Positions 16,892-28,900 of a stretch of 64,000 nucleotides of DNA are shown one piece after another. This stretch comes from Amycolatopsis solani (GTDB lineage Bacteria > Actinomycetota > Actinomycetes > Mycobacteriales > Pseudonocardiaceae), in contig NZ_JAWQJT010000003.1 of assembly GCF_033441515.1 (NCBI RefSeq), forward strand, positions 1,860,001-1,924,000. The letters are read 5' to 3'. The position numbers were made by a program, and so were the translations under genes. Numbering within the stretch: position 1 is the stretch's first letter; the number at the start of each line of letters is the position of its first letter. The notes beneath the pieces were generated by a model. The model was not told the DNA's origin. It made no database searches and saw only the letters and a list, made by a program, of their open reading frames with translations.

Positions 16892-19133
16892 AGCCCGCCA
16901 CTTCGGCCTGCTCCACCCGAAGGTGCAGCGGTGGGTGTGGCAGCAAGGCTGGAGTGAACTGCGCGACGTCCAGGACGCGGCCATTCCTGCCATCCTCGGC
17001 GGTGACACCGATGTCCTCATCGGCGCCGCCACCGCCGCGGGCAAGACCGAGGCCGCGTTCCTGCCCATCTGCTCGAAGCTCGCCGAACGAAGCGGTCCCG
17101 GCATCCAGGCGCTGTACGTCGGGCCGCTCAAAGCGCTGATCAACGACCAGTTCCGCAGAACCGAGGAGCTGTGCGAAGCCCTCGAAATCCGGACTCACCG
17201 CTGGCACGGCGATGTCGCCGGGACCCGCAAGCAGGCGCTGCTGCGCGACCCGTCCGGGATCCTGCTGATCACGCCGGAGTCCTTGGAAGCGATGTTCGTG
17301 CTGCGCGGGACGCAGCTCGCGCGGCTGTTCGCGGCCCTGCAGTACGTGGTCGTGGACGAACTGCACTCCTTCCTGGGCACCGAGCGCGGTGCGCAGTTGC
17401 TCTCCCAGTTGCACCGCCTCGAAATCGCCGTCAAGCGGCGAGTGCCGAGAATCGGGCTGTCCGCGACGCTCGGCGACATGTCGCTGGCCGCGGACCAGCT
17501 CCGCCCGGACCACGGTGACCGGGTTACGGTCCTGGAATCGGCGGCGACCGGCCAGGAACTGCGACTGCAGCTGCGCAGCTACGTCGACGAACGGCCGGAC
17601 ACCGAGGACGAGACGGGCATGGCCGTCCGCGGCATCGCCGACCACCTGTTCGCGAACCTGCGCGGCAGAACCAATCTGGTGTTCGCCAACGCGCGTTCAC
17701 GGGTCGAGCTGTACGCGGCCGAACTCGCCGACCGCAGTCTCGCCACGGGTGTCCCCAACGAATTCCACGCCCACCACGGCAACCTCGCCAAGGAACTCCG
17801 CGAGGACGTCGAAGCGATGCTCCGCGACCCGGCCAAGCCGGCCACCGCCGTCTGCACGACCACGCTGGAGATGGGCATCGACATCGGCGTCATCGCCCAA
17901 GTCGCGCAGATCGGTCCCCCGCCCTCGGTCGCTTCGCTGCGGCAACGGCTCGGCCGCTCCGGACGTCGCGACGAACCGGCGGTTCTCCGTGCTTACTGCG
18001 CCACGGTGGCGATCGACGCCGAGACCCCGCTCCTCGACCGGTTGCAGCTGCCGCTGGTGCAGACGATCGCGTCGATCGACCTGCTGCTCGAACGCTGGTG
18101 CGAGCCGCCCGACCCGTCCCGGCTGCACCTGTCCACGCTGATCCAGCAGCTCTTGTCGTTGATCGCCCAGCACGGCGGGGCGCGGGCGGCCGAGGCGTAC
18201 CGCGTGCTGTGCGGACGCGGAAGCCCGTTCTCGGCCGTCACCACAGCGCAGTTCGCGGATCTGCTCCGCACCCTCGGCGCCAGAGACGTGCTCACCCAAG
18301 CCGGCGACGGCACGCTGTTGCTCGGCGGGCGCGGGGAGCCCGCGGTCAACCACTACACGTTCTACGCTGCTTTCCAGACGCCCGAGGAATACCGGCTCGT
18401 CCACAATGGACGACAGCTCGGCACCACGCCCATTGACTTCCCCCTCTACGAAGGCCTGTTGCTGGTCTTCGCCGGCCGGCGGTGGCGCGTCGTCGCGGTC
18501 CACGAGGAGGACAAGGTCGTCCAGTTGACCCCGGCACCGGGCGGTAAGCCGCCGCGGCTGGGCGACACCGGCGGGCTGGTGCATCGAAAAGTCCGGGAAA
18601 GGATGCGAACGCTCCTCGAAGGCGACACCGTCACGGCCTACCTCGACCAGCAGTCGCGAACGCTGCTCGAGCAAGCCCGGCGTGCGTACGCGGCTCTCGA
18701 ACTCGACCGGAATCCGGTCATCGCCGACGGCTCCGACACCCTGCTGTTGCCGTGGACCGGCGACCGCGCACTGCACACCCTGGCGGCCATCTTCAACGCC
18801 TCCAGGATGGAAGCGGCGGTCGACGGCGCCGCGCTCCGGCTCGTCGGCGCCACCCGCGAAGCGGCGATGACCGCCGTGACGACGGTGGCCGAAGGGCCCG
18901 CACCCGATCCGCTGGAACTCGCCCGCAAGGTCGAGAGCAAGGCGGTCGAGAAGTTCGACAGCTGGTTGAGCGAGGAGCTGCTCTGCGACCAGTTCGCCTC
19001 CGCCGCGCTCGACTGCGCGGGGGCGGTCGAATGCGCCCGGAACGTCGCCGAGCGTTATACGGCCACCCCGCCCACGGAGACTTCCGGGCAAACTTCCGGC
19101 GCCCTCTCGTCATCGACCGTGGTGTGGTGTTAA
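16866..19133 (+). CDS. sngC: Lhr-like superfamily 2 DEAD/DEAH helicase, Shango component SngC
   Basis: The 755-residue protein has a full set of SF2 helicase motifs: Walker A ATAAGKT with Lys60, ITPESLE, DELH at 164-167, SAT at 199-201, and motif VI QRLGRSGRRDEP near residue 360. The C-terminal half resembles the DUF1998/Lhr-type extension and carries no recognisable nuclease. It would unwind or translocate nucleic acid, probably phage DNA, together with SngB. The start at 16866 lies inside sngB. The TAA stop at 19131-19133 touches a palindrome that precedes the biosynthetic operon. Confidence 0.9.
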   Translation: MNSPVSASEARHFGLLHPKVQRWVWQQGWSELRDVQDAAIPAILGGDTDVLIGAATAAGKTEAAFLPICSKLAERSGPGIQALYVGPLKALINDQFRRTEELCEALEIRTHRWHGDVAGTRKQALLRDPSGILLITPESLEAMFVLRGTQLARLFAALQYVVVDELHSFLGTERGAQLLSQLHRLEIAVKRRVPRIGLSATLGDMSLAADQLRPDHGDRVTVLESAATGQELRLQLRSYVDERPDTEDETGMAVRGIADHLFANLRGRTNLVFANARSRVELYAAELADRSLATGVPNEFHAHHGNLAKELREDVEAMLRDPAKPATAVCTTTLEMGIDIGVIAQVAQIGPPPSVASLRQRLGRSGRRDEPAVLRAYCATVAIDAETPLLDRLQLPLVQTIASIDLLLERWCEPPDPSRLHLSTLIQQLLSLIAQHGGARAAEAYRVLCGRGSPFSAVTTAQFADLLRTLGARDVLTQAGDGTLLLGGRGEPAVNHYTFYAAFQTPEEYRLVHNGRQLGTTPIDFPLYEGLLLVFAGRRWRVVAVHEEDKVVQLTPAPGGKPPRLGDTGGLVHRKVRERMRTLLEGDTVTAYLDQQSRTLLEQARRAYAALELDRNPVIADGSDTLLLPWTGDRALHTLAAIFNASRMEAAVDGAALRLVGATREAAMTAVTTVAEGPAPDPLELARKVESKAVEKFDSWLSEELLCDQFASAALDCAGAVECARNVAERYTATPPTETSGQTSGALSSSTVVWC

Positions 19134-19145
19134 CTGTCCGGACAG
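19134..19145. promoter_or_regulatory. 12-base palindrome, possible operator of the biosynthetic operon
   Basis: CTGTCCGGACAG is a perfect palindrome starting at the base after the sngC stop and lying 83 bases before the first NRPS start. It looks like a dimeric-repressor site, TetR or similar. No regulator gene lies in the operon, so the binding protein would be encoded elsewhere. This is an inference from symmetry and position only. Confidence 0.4.
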
Positions 19146-19228
19146 ACAGAGAGCGTTTCCCCGACCTCGGCTGCGACGGCACAAAGCGGTACCGGTTCGC
19201 CCGCCCTGCCCGGAAAGGCCGTCCTCCG

Positions 19229-22200
19229 ATGCGAGTGTCCGCACCGCTGTCTTCCGGTCAGCAGCGCCTTTGGACCGTCTCCCAGCTGGATGGGGCCGGC
19301 TCGGCCTACAACGAGACCATGGCCTTCACCCTGCGGGGCCCCCTGGACCGCGAAGCGCTGCAGCGGGCCTTCGACGCTCTCGCCGATCGGCACGAAGCGC
19401 TGCGGACCCGGATCGTCGTCGAGGACGGGCGGCCCGTGCAAATCGTCGAACCCGCCGGTCACGGGTTTCCCTGCGTCATCACCGAACGGCCGGACGAGGT
19501 GGCCGGGCCGAGCGAGCCGTTCGACCTCTCGCGTGCTCCGCTGGCCCGGGCCCAACTGCTCGTCGAGTCCGACGAACGACACGTCCTGGTGATCACCGTC
19601 CACCACGTCGTCTTCGACGGGTGGTCCCGCACGCTTCTGCTGCGCGAGCTGGGGCTCCTCTACGGCGCGACGACCGCTCTGCCGCCTGCGCGGCCGTACC
19701 GCGAGCACGCCCAAGCGCAGCAGGACTGGCTGGCCGGTGACGGCCCGGCGCCGCACGAGGCGTACTGGCGGGAGCGGCTCGACGGCGTGACTCCCGTGCT
19801 GGAGCTGCCCGCCGACCGGCCGCGTCCGGCGCGGCAGGACTTCCGCGGTGCGCAGGTGCCCGTCGCGCTCGGGCCGGAGCTCACCGCGCGAGTGAAAGCC
19901 GTCGCGCGCGAGCACGGGGTCACGCTCTACTCCACCATCCTGACCTGTTGGTTCATCTTGCTTTCCCGGCTTTCCGCGCAGGATGACATCGTTGTCGGCG
20001 TGCCGACCGCGAACCGCGGGGCCGGCGGTGAACACCCCGACACGCTCGGGTTCTTCGTCAACACCCTCGCCGTGCGCGCCGAGCTGGGCGGCGCACCCAC
20101 CGGGGCCGCCCTGCTCAAGCAGGTCCGCGCGTCCCTGCGGGGCGCGATCGACCACGTCGAGCTGCCGTTCGAACGGGTCGTCGAGCTGGTGAACCCGCCG
20201 CGCAGCCCGGCGCACACCCCGCTGTTCCAGACGATGTTCGCCTGGGTGCCGACCCTGCACGACGTCCTCGAGCTGCCGGGTGTCGCGGCCGAGCCGCTCG
20301 ACGTCGAGCACGCCCCCGCGAAGTTCGACCTCGCGCTCGGCCTCGCCGACGAGCACGACGACGTCCTCGGGCACCTCGACTACGCCGTCGCCCTCTTCGA
20401 CCGCGGCACCGCCGAGCGGTACGTCCGGTACCTCGTGCGGCTGCTCGACCAGCTGGCCGCCCGCCCCGAAGCCGACGTCACGGACTACGAGCTGCTCGAC
20501 GACGCCGAGCGCCGCGAAATCCTCACCGCCTGGAGCACCGGCCCCGAGCCGCGCCGGCGGCCCGGTGGCCTCGTCGAGCGGTTCACCGCCCACGCCGACG
20601 CCACCCCGGACGCTCCCGCGCTCGTCTGCGACGACCGGACCCTCAGCTACGGCGAGCTGGACCGCCGCGCCACGAGGCTGGCGAACGGCCTGCGCCGCCG
20701 GGGTGCCAAGCCGGGCGAGGTCGTCGCCATCCGGAGCGGGCGGTCGGCCGATCTGGTGGTTTCCGTGCTGGGCGTGCTGAAAACCGGCGCCGCCTACCTC
20801 CCGCTCGACCCGGCCCAGCCCGCGGCGCGGCAGGCGGCGATGATCGAGGACGCGCGCCCGGTCCTGGTGCTCGACGACGTGAAAACCGTGTCGGGCGACG
20901 AGATCCGGAGACCGGTCGCCACCGACCCCCGCGAAACGGCGTACGTCATCTACACCTCCGGCTCGACGGGACGGCCGAAGGGCGTCGCCGTGACCCACCA
21001 CAGCGTCCTCGCCCTGTTCGACCAGTGGCTCGACCGCTTCGGCGCGACACCCGGCGAGGCGACGTCGGCGTGGTCGAGCATCGGCTTCGACGCCTCCGTG
21101 CACGAACTCCTGCTTCCCTTGACGACCGGGGCCGTGCTGCACGTCGTGCCCGAGGACGTCCGACCCGATCCCGCGGCGCTGATGGCGTGGCTGCGGGAAC
21201 ACCAAGTGGTGCAGGCGTTCCTGCCCCCGGCCTACGTCCGCTGGATCGACGAAGACCCAAAGCGGGTGGCCGGGCTCGCGCTGCGGCAGGTCCTCACCGG
21301 CGTCGAACCACTACCGGAAGCCGCACTCGCCCGGTTCGCCGCCGCCTTGCCCGGCCTGCGGATCTGCTTCGGCTACGGACCGACCGAGGCCACCCTGTAC
21401 GCCACCGCGCACTTGGATCCGCAGCCGCTCGACCGCCCGGCCCCGATCGGGCGCCCACTGCCCGGATCACGGCTGTACCTGCTGGACGAGCGCTTGCGCC
21501 CGGTGCCGCCGGGCGTGGCCGGTGAAGTGTTCCTGGCCGGTGACTGCTTGGCACGCGGCTACCTGCACCGGCCGGACCTGACCGCCGAGCGGTTCGTGGC
21601 GGATCCGTTCGTGCCGGGCGAGCGCATGTACCGCACCGGTGACCTGGCGCGCTGGCTCCCCGGCGGCGAAGCCGAGTACGCCGGCCGCCGCGACGACCAG
21701 ATCAAGCTGCGCGGCTTCCGCATCGAACCCGGCGAGGTGACGGCCGCGCTGCTGGCCGTCCCCGGCGTCCGGGAGGCCGCGGTGCTCGTGGACCGCGAAG
21801 GCGAACCCCGGCTCGTCGCCGGGATCGCGGGCGAAAGCCGGACTCCGCACGAGTGGCGGGCCGCGCTGGCCGACCGGCTGCCGGACTACATGATCCCGTC
21901 GGTGTTCGCCGAGTTCGAGCGGCTGCCGCTGAGCCGCAGCGGCAAGCTCGACCGCGACGCCGTGCTGGCGCACGCCCGCGCGAGCGCGCCCGCCGCCGTC
22001 AACACCGCCGCCCCGCGCGACCACGTCGAGCTGGCCCTGCTGCGGATCTGGCGGGACCTGCTGCTGCACCCCGCGATCGGCGTCTCCGACGACTTCTTCG
22101 ACGTCGGCGGCACGTCGATCTCGGCGATCAAGCTGGCGCACGCGATCGGCGCCGAGTTCGGCCGCGAGCTGCCGATCCGCGACGTCATCGTGCACCCGAC

Positions 22201-22951
22201 CATCGAAGCCCAAGCCGCGCTGCTGCGCGCGGACCGCCCGGCGGGCGGCGGCAGTCTCATCGAGTTCCGCCGCGGCGCCGGGCAGGCCCGCGTCGTCTGC
22301 GTGCACCCGGCGGGCGGCACGGCGTTCTGCTACCTGCCGCTCAGCGCCCTGCTGCCCGAGGACGCCGGCGTGCTCGGCATCCAGTCCCCCGGGCTCGATC
22401 CCGGCGAGGAGCCGCTGCCGAGCGTCGAGGCGATGGCCGAGGAGTACCTGCGGCTCGTCGACCCGAAACCCGGTGAAGCCTTGGTCCTTTGTGGACTCTC
22501 CTACGGCGGCCTCGTCGCCTACGAGATGGGGCGGCGGCTGGCCGAAAAGCAGCAGGTCAGCGTGGTCCTGCTCGACACGGCGGCCACCGACGACCCGGCC
22601 GCGAAGGCCGCGATCGAGCCCGTTCCGGCCGCCGAGTTCCGCGAGAAGCTGGTGCGGTTCAACGGGATGTACCCCGGGATCGAGGACGCGCAGATCGAGC
22701 GCTACCACCGCACGTACAACCACAACCGGCTGACCGCGCGCGAACACGACCCGGGCGAGTCGGCGGCCCGGGTGGTGTTCGTCCAGGCCGTCGGCGAGGA
22801 CCCGGTACCCGGCACGGTGGAGTTCTGGCGCCGCCGCGCCCGCGGCGAGTTCGAGGTGGTCCCCGCGGACTGCGGGCACTGGGACATGCTGGAAAGCGAC
22901 GCGCTGCCGCTGGTCGCGAAGCTCATCTCGGCCGAACTGGCGGCCCGATGA
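19229..22951 (+). CDS. Nonribosomal peptide synthetase, one module: C-A-T-TE
   Basis: The 1240-residue protein has four domains. Condensation is at residues 1-440 with HHVVFDG at 125-131. Adenylation runs about 450-920 with YTSGSTGRPKG at 574, GYGPTE and an A10 Lys in PLSRSGKLDR. The carrier domain has GGTS near 961, and a thioesterase at 1010-1240 has GLSYGG near 1089. My hand alignment to GrsA reads a specificity code of about D-A-H-F-L-G-G-L-Y-K, which I cannot assign. It ends in a thioesterase but is the first gene of the operon, so gene order need not follow assembly order. ATG 19229 follows GGAAAGG (19212-19218). The next gene overlaps as ATGA. Confidence 0.95.
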   Translation: MRVSAPLSSGQQRLWTVSQLDGAGSAYNETMAFTLRGPLDREALQRAFDALADRHEALRTRIVVEDGRPVQIVEPAGHGFPCVITERPDEVAGPSEPFDLSRAPLARAQLLVESDERHVLVITVHHVVFDGWSRTLLLRELGLLYGATTALPPARPYREHAQAQQDWLAGDGPAPHEAYWRERLDGVTPVLELPADRPRPARQDFRGAQVPVALGPELTARVKAVAREHGVTLYSTILTCWFILLSRLSAQDDIVVGVPTANRGAGGEHPDTLGFFVNTLAVRAELGGAPTGAALLKQVRASLRGAIDHVELPFERVVELVNPPRSPAHTPLFQTMFAWVPTLHDVLELPGVAAEPLDVEHAPAKFDLALGLADEHDDVLGHLDYAVALFDRGTAERYVRYLVRLLDQLAARPEADVTDYELLDDAERREILTAWSTGPEPRRRPGGLVERFTAHADATPDAPALVCDDRTLSYGELDRRATRLANGLRRRGAKPGEVVAIRSGRSADLVVSVLGVLKTGAAYLPLDPAQPAARQAAMIEDARPVLVLDDVKTVSGDEIRRPVATDPRETAYVIYTSGSTGRPKGVAVTHHSVLALFDQWLDRFGATPGEATSAWSSIGFDASVHELLLPLTTGAVLHVVPEDVRPDPAALMAWLREHQVVQAFLPPAYVRWIDEDPKRVAGLALRQVLTGVEPLPEAALARFAAALPGLRICFGYGPTEATLYATAHLDPQPLDRPAPIGRPLPGSRLYLLDERLRPVPPGVAGEVFLAGDCLARGYLHRPDLTAERFVADPFVPGERMYRTGDLARWLPGGEAEYAGRRDDQIKLRGFRIEPGEVTAALLAVPGVREAAVLVDREGEPRLVAGIAGESRTPHEWRAALADRLPDYMIPSVFAEFERLPLSRSGKLDRDAVLAHARASAPAAVNTAAPRDHVELALLRIWRDLLLHPAIGVSDDFFDVGGTSISAIKLAHAIGAEFGRELPIRDVIVHPTIEAQAALLRADRPAGGGSLIEFRRGAGQARVVCVHPAGGTAFCYLPLSALLPEDAGVLGIQSPGLDPGEEPLPSVEAMAEEYLRLVDPKPGEALVLCGLSYGGLVAYEMGRRLAEKQQVSVVLLDTAATDDPAAKAAIEPVPAAEFREKLVRFNGMYPGIEDAQIERYHRTYNHNRLTAREHDPGESAARVVFVQAVGEDPVPGTVEFWRRRARGEFEVVPADCGHWDMLESDALPLVAKLISAELAAR

Positions 22952-25900
22952 CGTCGATCGCCGGCCGGATCCACGACCGGGCCCTGCGGCACCCGGACGC
23001 CCTCGCCGTGTCCGACGGCGACCGCAGCCTGACCTACGCCGAGCTGAACGCGGGAGCCGCCGCCGTCGCGGAAGCGTTGTCGCGCAACGGAGTCCGCCCG
23101 GGTGACGCGGTCGCCGTCGGCTTGCCGCGCTCGCTGGAGCTGATCCAGGCCATGCTGGGCGTGCTGCGCCTCGGCGGCCAGGTCGTGCCGCTGGACCGCC
23201 AGAGCCCGCCCGCGCGCCGCGAAGTCATCCTCGCCGATGCCGGTGCGGTCGCGGTGATCGAAGACGAGCTGCCCGAGGCAGCACCGGCCGAAGTGGGGAC
23301 CCCGGCGCAGCCCGCGCCGGCGTCCTTCCTCTTCTACACCTCCGGCACGACGGGACGGCCCAAGGGCGTCGAGGTCCGCGACGCGGGTGTCCTGCGACTC
23401 GCCGAACCCGGCTGGCTCGACCACGGCACGCGGTTCGCCTGCCTGGCCAACCCCGCGTTCGACGCGATCAGCTTCGAGGTGTGGGTGCCGCTGCTGACCG
23501 GCGGCACGTGCGTGATCCTCGACGACGACACGGTCCGCGACCCGCGGGCGTTCGCCGACGCGCTGGTCCGGGACCGCGTCGACACGATGTTCGTGACCGC
23601 GACGCTGTTCAACGCGGTCGCCGAAACCGTGCCGGGCAGCTTCGCCACCGTGCGCCGGGTCGTCATCGGCGGCGAGCAGCTCAACGCCCCGCTGATCCGC
23701 CGCTGGTACCGGGACAACCCGGACTCGCCGACGCGGCTCCAGAACGGCTACGGCCCGACCGAAACGACGACGTTCGCGCTCAGCTACGCCATTCCGCGCG
23801 GCTTCGACGCCGAGGTCGTGCCGATCGGCCGTCCGCTGCCGGGCACCGGCGCGGTCGCGGTGACGCCGGACGAGCGCGTGGCGGCCGAAGGCGAGGTCGC
23901 CGAGCTGTACCTGTCCGGCGCCGGGGTCGCCCTCGGCTACCGCGGCCTGCCCGCGGAGACCGGGCAGAAGTTCGTCCGGCTGCCGTGGCTGGACGAGGGC
24001 CGCGCCCGCTACTACCGCACCGGCGACCTGGTCCGCGTGCTGCCGGGCGGGCGTTACGCCTACGCCGGGCGCACCGACCGGCAGGTGAAGGTCCGCGGCT
24101 TCCGGATCGAACCGGGCGAACTGGAACAGCGGCTTCTGGGCCACCCCGAGATCCGGCAGGCGCACGTGGCCGTGCGCCGCGCGGCCACCGCCGAACTGCT
24201 CGCCTTCGTCGTCACCGGCGAGCTGTCCTTCGACGCCTTCGAAGCGCACCTGGCCGAGACCGTGCCGTCGTACATGCGCCCGCACCACGTGTTCCGCGTC
24301 GGCGAGCTGCCCCGCAACGCCAACGGCAAGGTCGACGAAGCCGCGCTCCTGAACGGCGGTTTCCCGGCGTGGCGGCCGGACGGCGGTGGCGACGCGACGG
24401 CGTGGGAGCGCGAAGTCCTGGCCGTCGTCACGCAGACCCTCCACGTGCCGGACCTCCGTCCCGGCGACACGTGGCTGCGGTCCGGTGGCGACTCGCTCAA
24501 GGCGCTGCGACTGCGGTTCGCGCTCCGGGAACGCTGGGGTGCGGACCTGGCGCCTTCGGTCGTGCAGCGCGGGACCTTCGCCGACCTCGCCGCGGCCGTC
24601 TCGGCGGCGGGCCAGGCGGCCTACCCCGAGCCGGGCGCGCCGACCACCGCGGCGACCGCGCCGGCCACCAGCGAACAGCAGCGGCTTTGGCTGCTGCAGC
24701 AACGAAATCCCGCGTCCACGGCGTACCACGTGCCGCTCGCGTTCGAAGTCACCGGTGACCCGGACCTCGAGGCGCTGCGGCGGGACGTGCGGGGCCTGGT
24801 CGAGCGGCATCCGGCGTTGCGCACGGCGTTCGAGGCCACCCCCGACGGCCTCCGGCAGGTGAAGAAAGCCGCGTACGACCCGTGGACCGAGCCGGGCGAG
24901 GACTTCTTCACGGCGCCGTTCGACCTGGCCTCAGGCCGGCTGCTGCGGGCCGCCTGGCGGCCGGACGGCACGTTCCTGCTGTGCCTGCACCACATCGCGG
25001 TCGACGGCTGGTCGCTCAACGTCCTGTTCCGGGAGCTGTCCGGCGCGCCACCCCGACCGGACGCGCACACGCCGTTCGACTTCGCCGCCTGGCAAGCCCG
25101 CTGGTTCGCCTCGCCCGGCTACCGCGCCCAGCTGACCGGACGCGCCGACGACGCCGAGCCGCTCGGCGAAGCGTCGCTGGCCGGGCGGCTGCACACGACC
25201 CGCATCGACCGCGAGCGCGTCGACGAATGGGCCGCCGAGCTGGGCCTGACGCGGTTCCAGCTCCTGCTCGGCGTGTTCGCCTGGAGCCTCTACGCGGTGA
25301 CCGGGCGAACGCGGCCGCGGATCGCCGCTCCCGTCGCGAACCGGCCGGTGCGGAAATTCGAAGACGGCGTCGGAATGTTCGCCAACACCGTGCGGGTGCC
25401 CCTCACGGTGGACCCGGACGAAGACCTGGACCGCCAGCTCCGCCGGCTCGGCGAGGCATCGGGCGCGGCACTGGATGACCAAGACGTCGCCTTCGCCGAC
25501 CTGGACCCGGGTTACGCGGCCTTCGACTACCTGTTCGTCCTGGAGAACACCGAGTTCGAGGCGCTGCGGCGGCCCGGCTGCTCGATCAGTCCACAGTGGA
25601 TCGAAGCGGCCGAGGCGAAGTGCGCGCTCACGCTGTCGGTCGTGGAACGCACCGACGGCTTCGACTGCCTGTGGGAGTACGGCGAAGGCCACTTCACCGA
25701 AGCCGAGGCGGCCACCCTCGGCGAGGTCTTCGACCGCGCCCTGCACGGTGACGCCCGGACTCCGGACCACCGTGACCACGGCCGCGGCATCGAAGCCGGA
25801 CTGACGTGGGAGACCGTCGCGGACGGCTTCGCGCGGCAGGTCGCCCGGACACCGGACGCCCCGGCGCTGACCGGCGAAACCACCCTGACCTACGCGGAAC

Positions 25901-28900
25901 TGGACGCGCACGCGGCCCGGCTCGCGGCCACCCTGCCCGGCGACGCCACCGGCATCGCGCTGTACTTCCGGCCGTCGGCCGAGCACGTCGTCGCGCTGCT
26001 CGCCCTCGCGCGGCTGAACATCACGGCCGTGCCGCTGGATCCCGCGTACCCGCCGGCGTTGCTGCGCGACATGCTCGACCGGGCCCGGCCACGCTGTGTC
26101 CTGCTCGCGCCGGGTGAGACCTTCGAAACCGACGTCGAACAGCGGGTCGTGACGCTGACCGGCGGCCCGGTGCCCGACGTCCCCGCCCGGCACGCCGGAC
26201 GGCCGCTCTACACGCTGTTCACCTCGGGCTCGACCGGCGTCCCCAAGGGCGTGCGCGTCCCGGACCGCACGCTGGCGAACCTGCTGCAGTGGCAGGACCT
26301 GCCGCCCGCGGCGACCCAGCAGTTCTCGATGCTGTCGTTCGACGTGTCGTTCCAGGAAATCTTCACCACGCTCTGCGGCGGCGGCCGGCTGCACCTGGTC
26401 CGGCCGGAGTGGCGCCACGACGTCCCGGCGCTGCTGGCGCAGCTGGAAACCGCCGGGATCGAACGGATCTTCCTGCCCTACGTCGCCCTGCAGCTGCTCG
26501 CCGAGCACGGCGTCCGGCTCGGGGAGTACCCGTCGCGGCTGCGGGACGTGGTCACCGCCGGCGAGCAGCTGGTGTGCACGCCGGCGATCCGCCGCTGGTT
26601 CGCCGGACTGCCCGGCGCGCGCCTGCACAACCACTACGGCCCGACCGAAACGCACGTCGTCAGCGCGCTGACGCTCGACGGCGATCCGGCGGGCTGGCCC
26701 GAGCGGCCCGCGATCGGCCGTCCGGTGGCGAACGCGGTGCTGCGCGTCGCCGGCGCGTCGGGTGCGCCGTTGCCACCGGGACAGGTGGGCGAGCTGCTCA
26801 TCGGCGGTCTCGCGGCCAACCGCTGCTACCTCGGGGACGCGGCGCCGGAGAAGTTCGCCGAGCTGCCCGAGCTGTACTACCGCAGCGGCGACCTCGCGCA
26901 CTTCGACCGCGCCGGCTTGCTGCACTTCGACGGCCGGGCGGACCGGCAGGTGAAGCTCAGCGGGCACCGCCTCGAGCTCGGGCAGGTCGAAGCCGCGCTG
27001 CTGCGGCACCCCGACGTCGTCAACGCGGTGGTCACCGCCGAAGCCGGCCGGCTGACCGCGGTCCTGGAATGCCGCCGGACGCCGACCGCTTCGGAACTGG
27101 CGGAGTTCGTGAAGCCGTTGCTGCCGCCGCACGCGCGGGTCGACCGCTTCCGCGTCGTCGACGCCCTGCCGCGCACGCCCAGCGGCAAGCTCGACCGGGA
27201 CGCCGCCGCGGGCACGCCGGGAGCGGATCTGCACCGGACGCCGGTGCCGCCGTCGAGCGAGCTGGCCGCGTTGTTCGCCGAGGTGACCGGGGTGCCGATC
27301 GGGCCCGACGAGACGTTCTTCGCCGCGGGCGCCACCAGTCTCTCGCTGATGCGGTTCCACCTGCGCTGCGCCGAAGCGGGGTACCGCTTCACCGCGGCCG
27401 ACCTGTTCGAGCACGTCACCCTCCGGGACCTGACCCGGCACGTCGAAGCCGGCACGGCCGCGACCCGGACCTCCTCCGAAGCCGTGACCGGCGAGCCGGT
27501 GGCGGTCATCGGCATGGCGGTGCGGCTGCCCGGCGCACCGGACCTGGCCGCGTTCTGGGACCTGGTCGTGTCGGGCCGCCGGGGCATCGAGGAGTTCCCG
27601 GCCGCCGACGGCCTGGTCGGCGCGCGCAGCATCCTGGCCGGGCCGCTGGCGTTCGCCCCGGAGCACTTCGGCATCAGCCACCGCGACGCGGCGCTGATGG
27701 ACCCGCAGCAACGGCAGCTGCTGATGGCGTGCGTCGAAGCCCTTTCCCACGCCGGGATCGCCCGGCCGGAGCGGACCGGGCTCATCGCGGGCTGCGGCGA
27801 GAACACCTACTTCCAGCAGCTGCTGCGGGAGGCCGACCCGGCCGCGCTGCCGGACGGCTTCCAGCTCGCCCTGCACCACGAGAAGGACTTCCTGGCCACC
27901 AAGGTCGCCTACCACCTCGACCTGACCGGCCCGGCGCTGACGACCCAGACGGCGTGTTCGAGTTCGCTGGCCGCCGTCCACCTCGCCGCCGGGATGCTGC
28001 GCGGTGGTGAGGCGGACGTGATGCTGGCGGGCGGAGTGCTCGTCGACACGACCTTGGCCGACGGCTACCGGTACCGGCCGCAGCACATCTTTTCCGCGGA
28101 CGGCCACTGCCGCCCGTTCAGCGACGACGCGGACGGCACGGTCGGCGCGAGCGGCGTCGGCGTCGTGGTGCTGAAGCCGCTTTCGGCGGCGCGCCGGGAC
28201 GGGGACACGGTGTACGCCGTGCTCACGGGTTCGGCGCTGACCAACGACGGCGCGGTGAAGCAGAGCTACAGCGCGCCGTCCCCGGCCGGGCAGCGGGAGG
28301 CGATCCGGGCCGCGTTGCGGCGGGCCGGGCGCTCCGGCGCCGACGTCGGGTACGTCGAGACGCACGGCACGGGCACGCGGCTCGGCGACCCGATCGAGGT
28401 CGCGGCCCTGCGCGAAGCCATGCCCGAGGCGTCGGCGTGCGCGTTGTCGTCGGTGAAGAGCCAGCTCGGTCACCTGGGCGCGGCCGCCGGGGTGGTGGGC
28501 CTGATCCGCGCGACCCTGGCCGTGCACCACGGCGTGCTCCCGCCGACGGTGGACTTCCGGGCGCCCAACCCGGCGCTGGACCTGGGTCCGTTCCGGGTGC
28601 CGACCCAGGCCGAGCCGTGGCCGGTGGGACCCCGGGTGGCCGGGGTGAGCAGCTTCGGCATCGGCGGCACCAACGTCCACGTCGTCCTGGAGTCCGCTCG
28701 CACGCCGTCGCCCGAGCGCCCGGAACCCGTGCGGTGCTTGGTGCTTTCGGCGCGCAGCGCCACGGCGTTGCGGATCGACGCGTCCCGGGTGGCCGACTAC
28801 CTGTCCGCCCACCCGGAGTCCTATGTGGACGTCCTGCGGCACCTGCAGTCCCGTCCCGCGGGCCGCTGGCGCCTGGCCGCGGCCTGCGAAGACGCGTCCA

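Noticed and set aside
15551..19133. BREX fragment (BrxD plus BrxHI-like helicase)
   Set aside because: No methyltransferase, PglZ, BrxC or BrxA nearby; the TerB partner and gene overlaps fit Shango instead.
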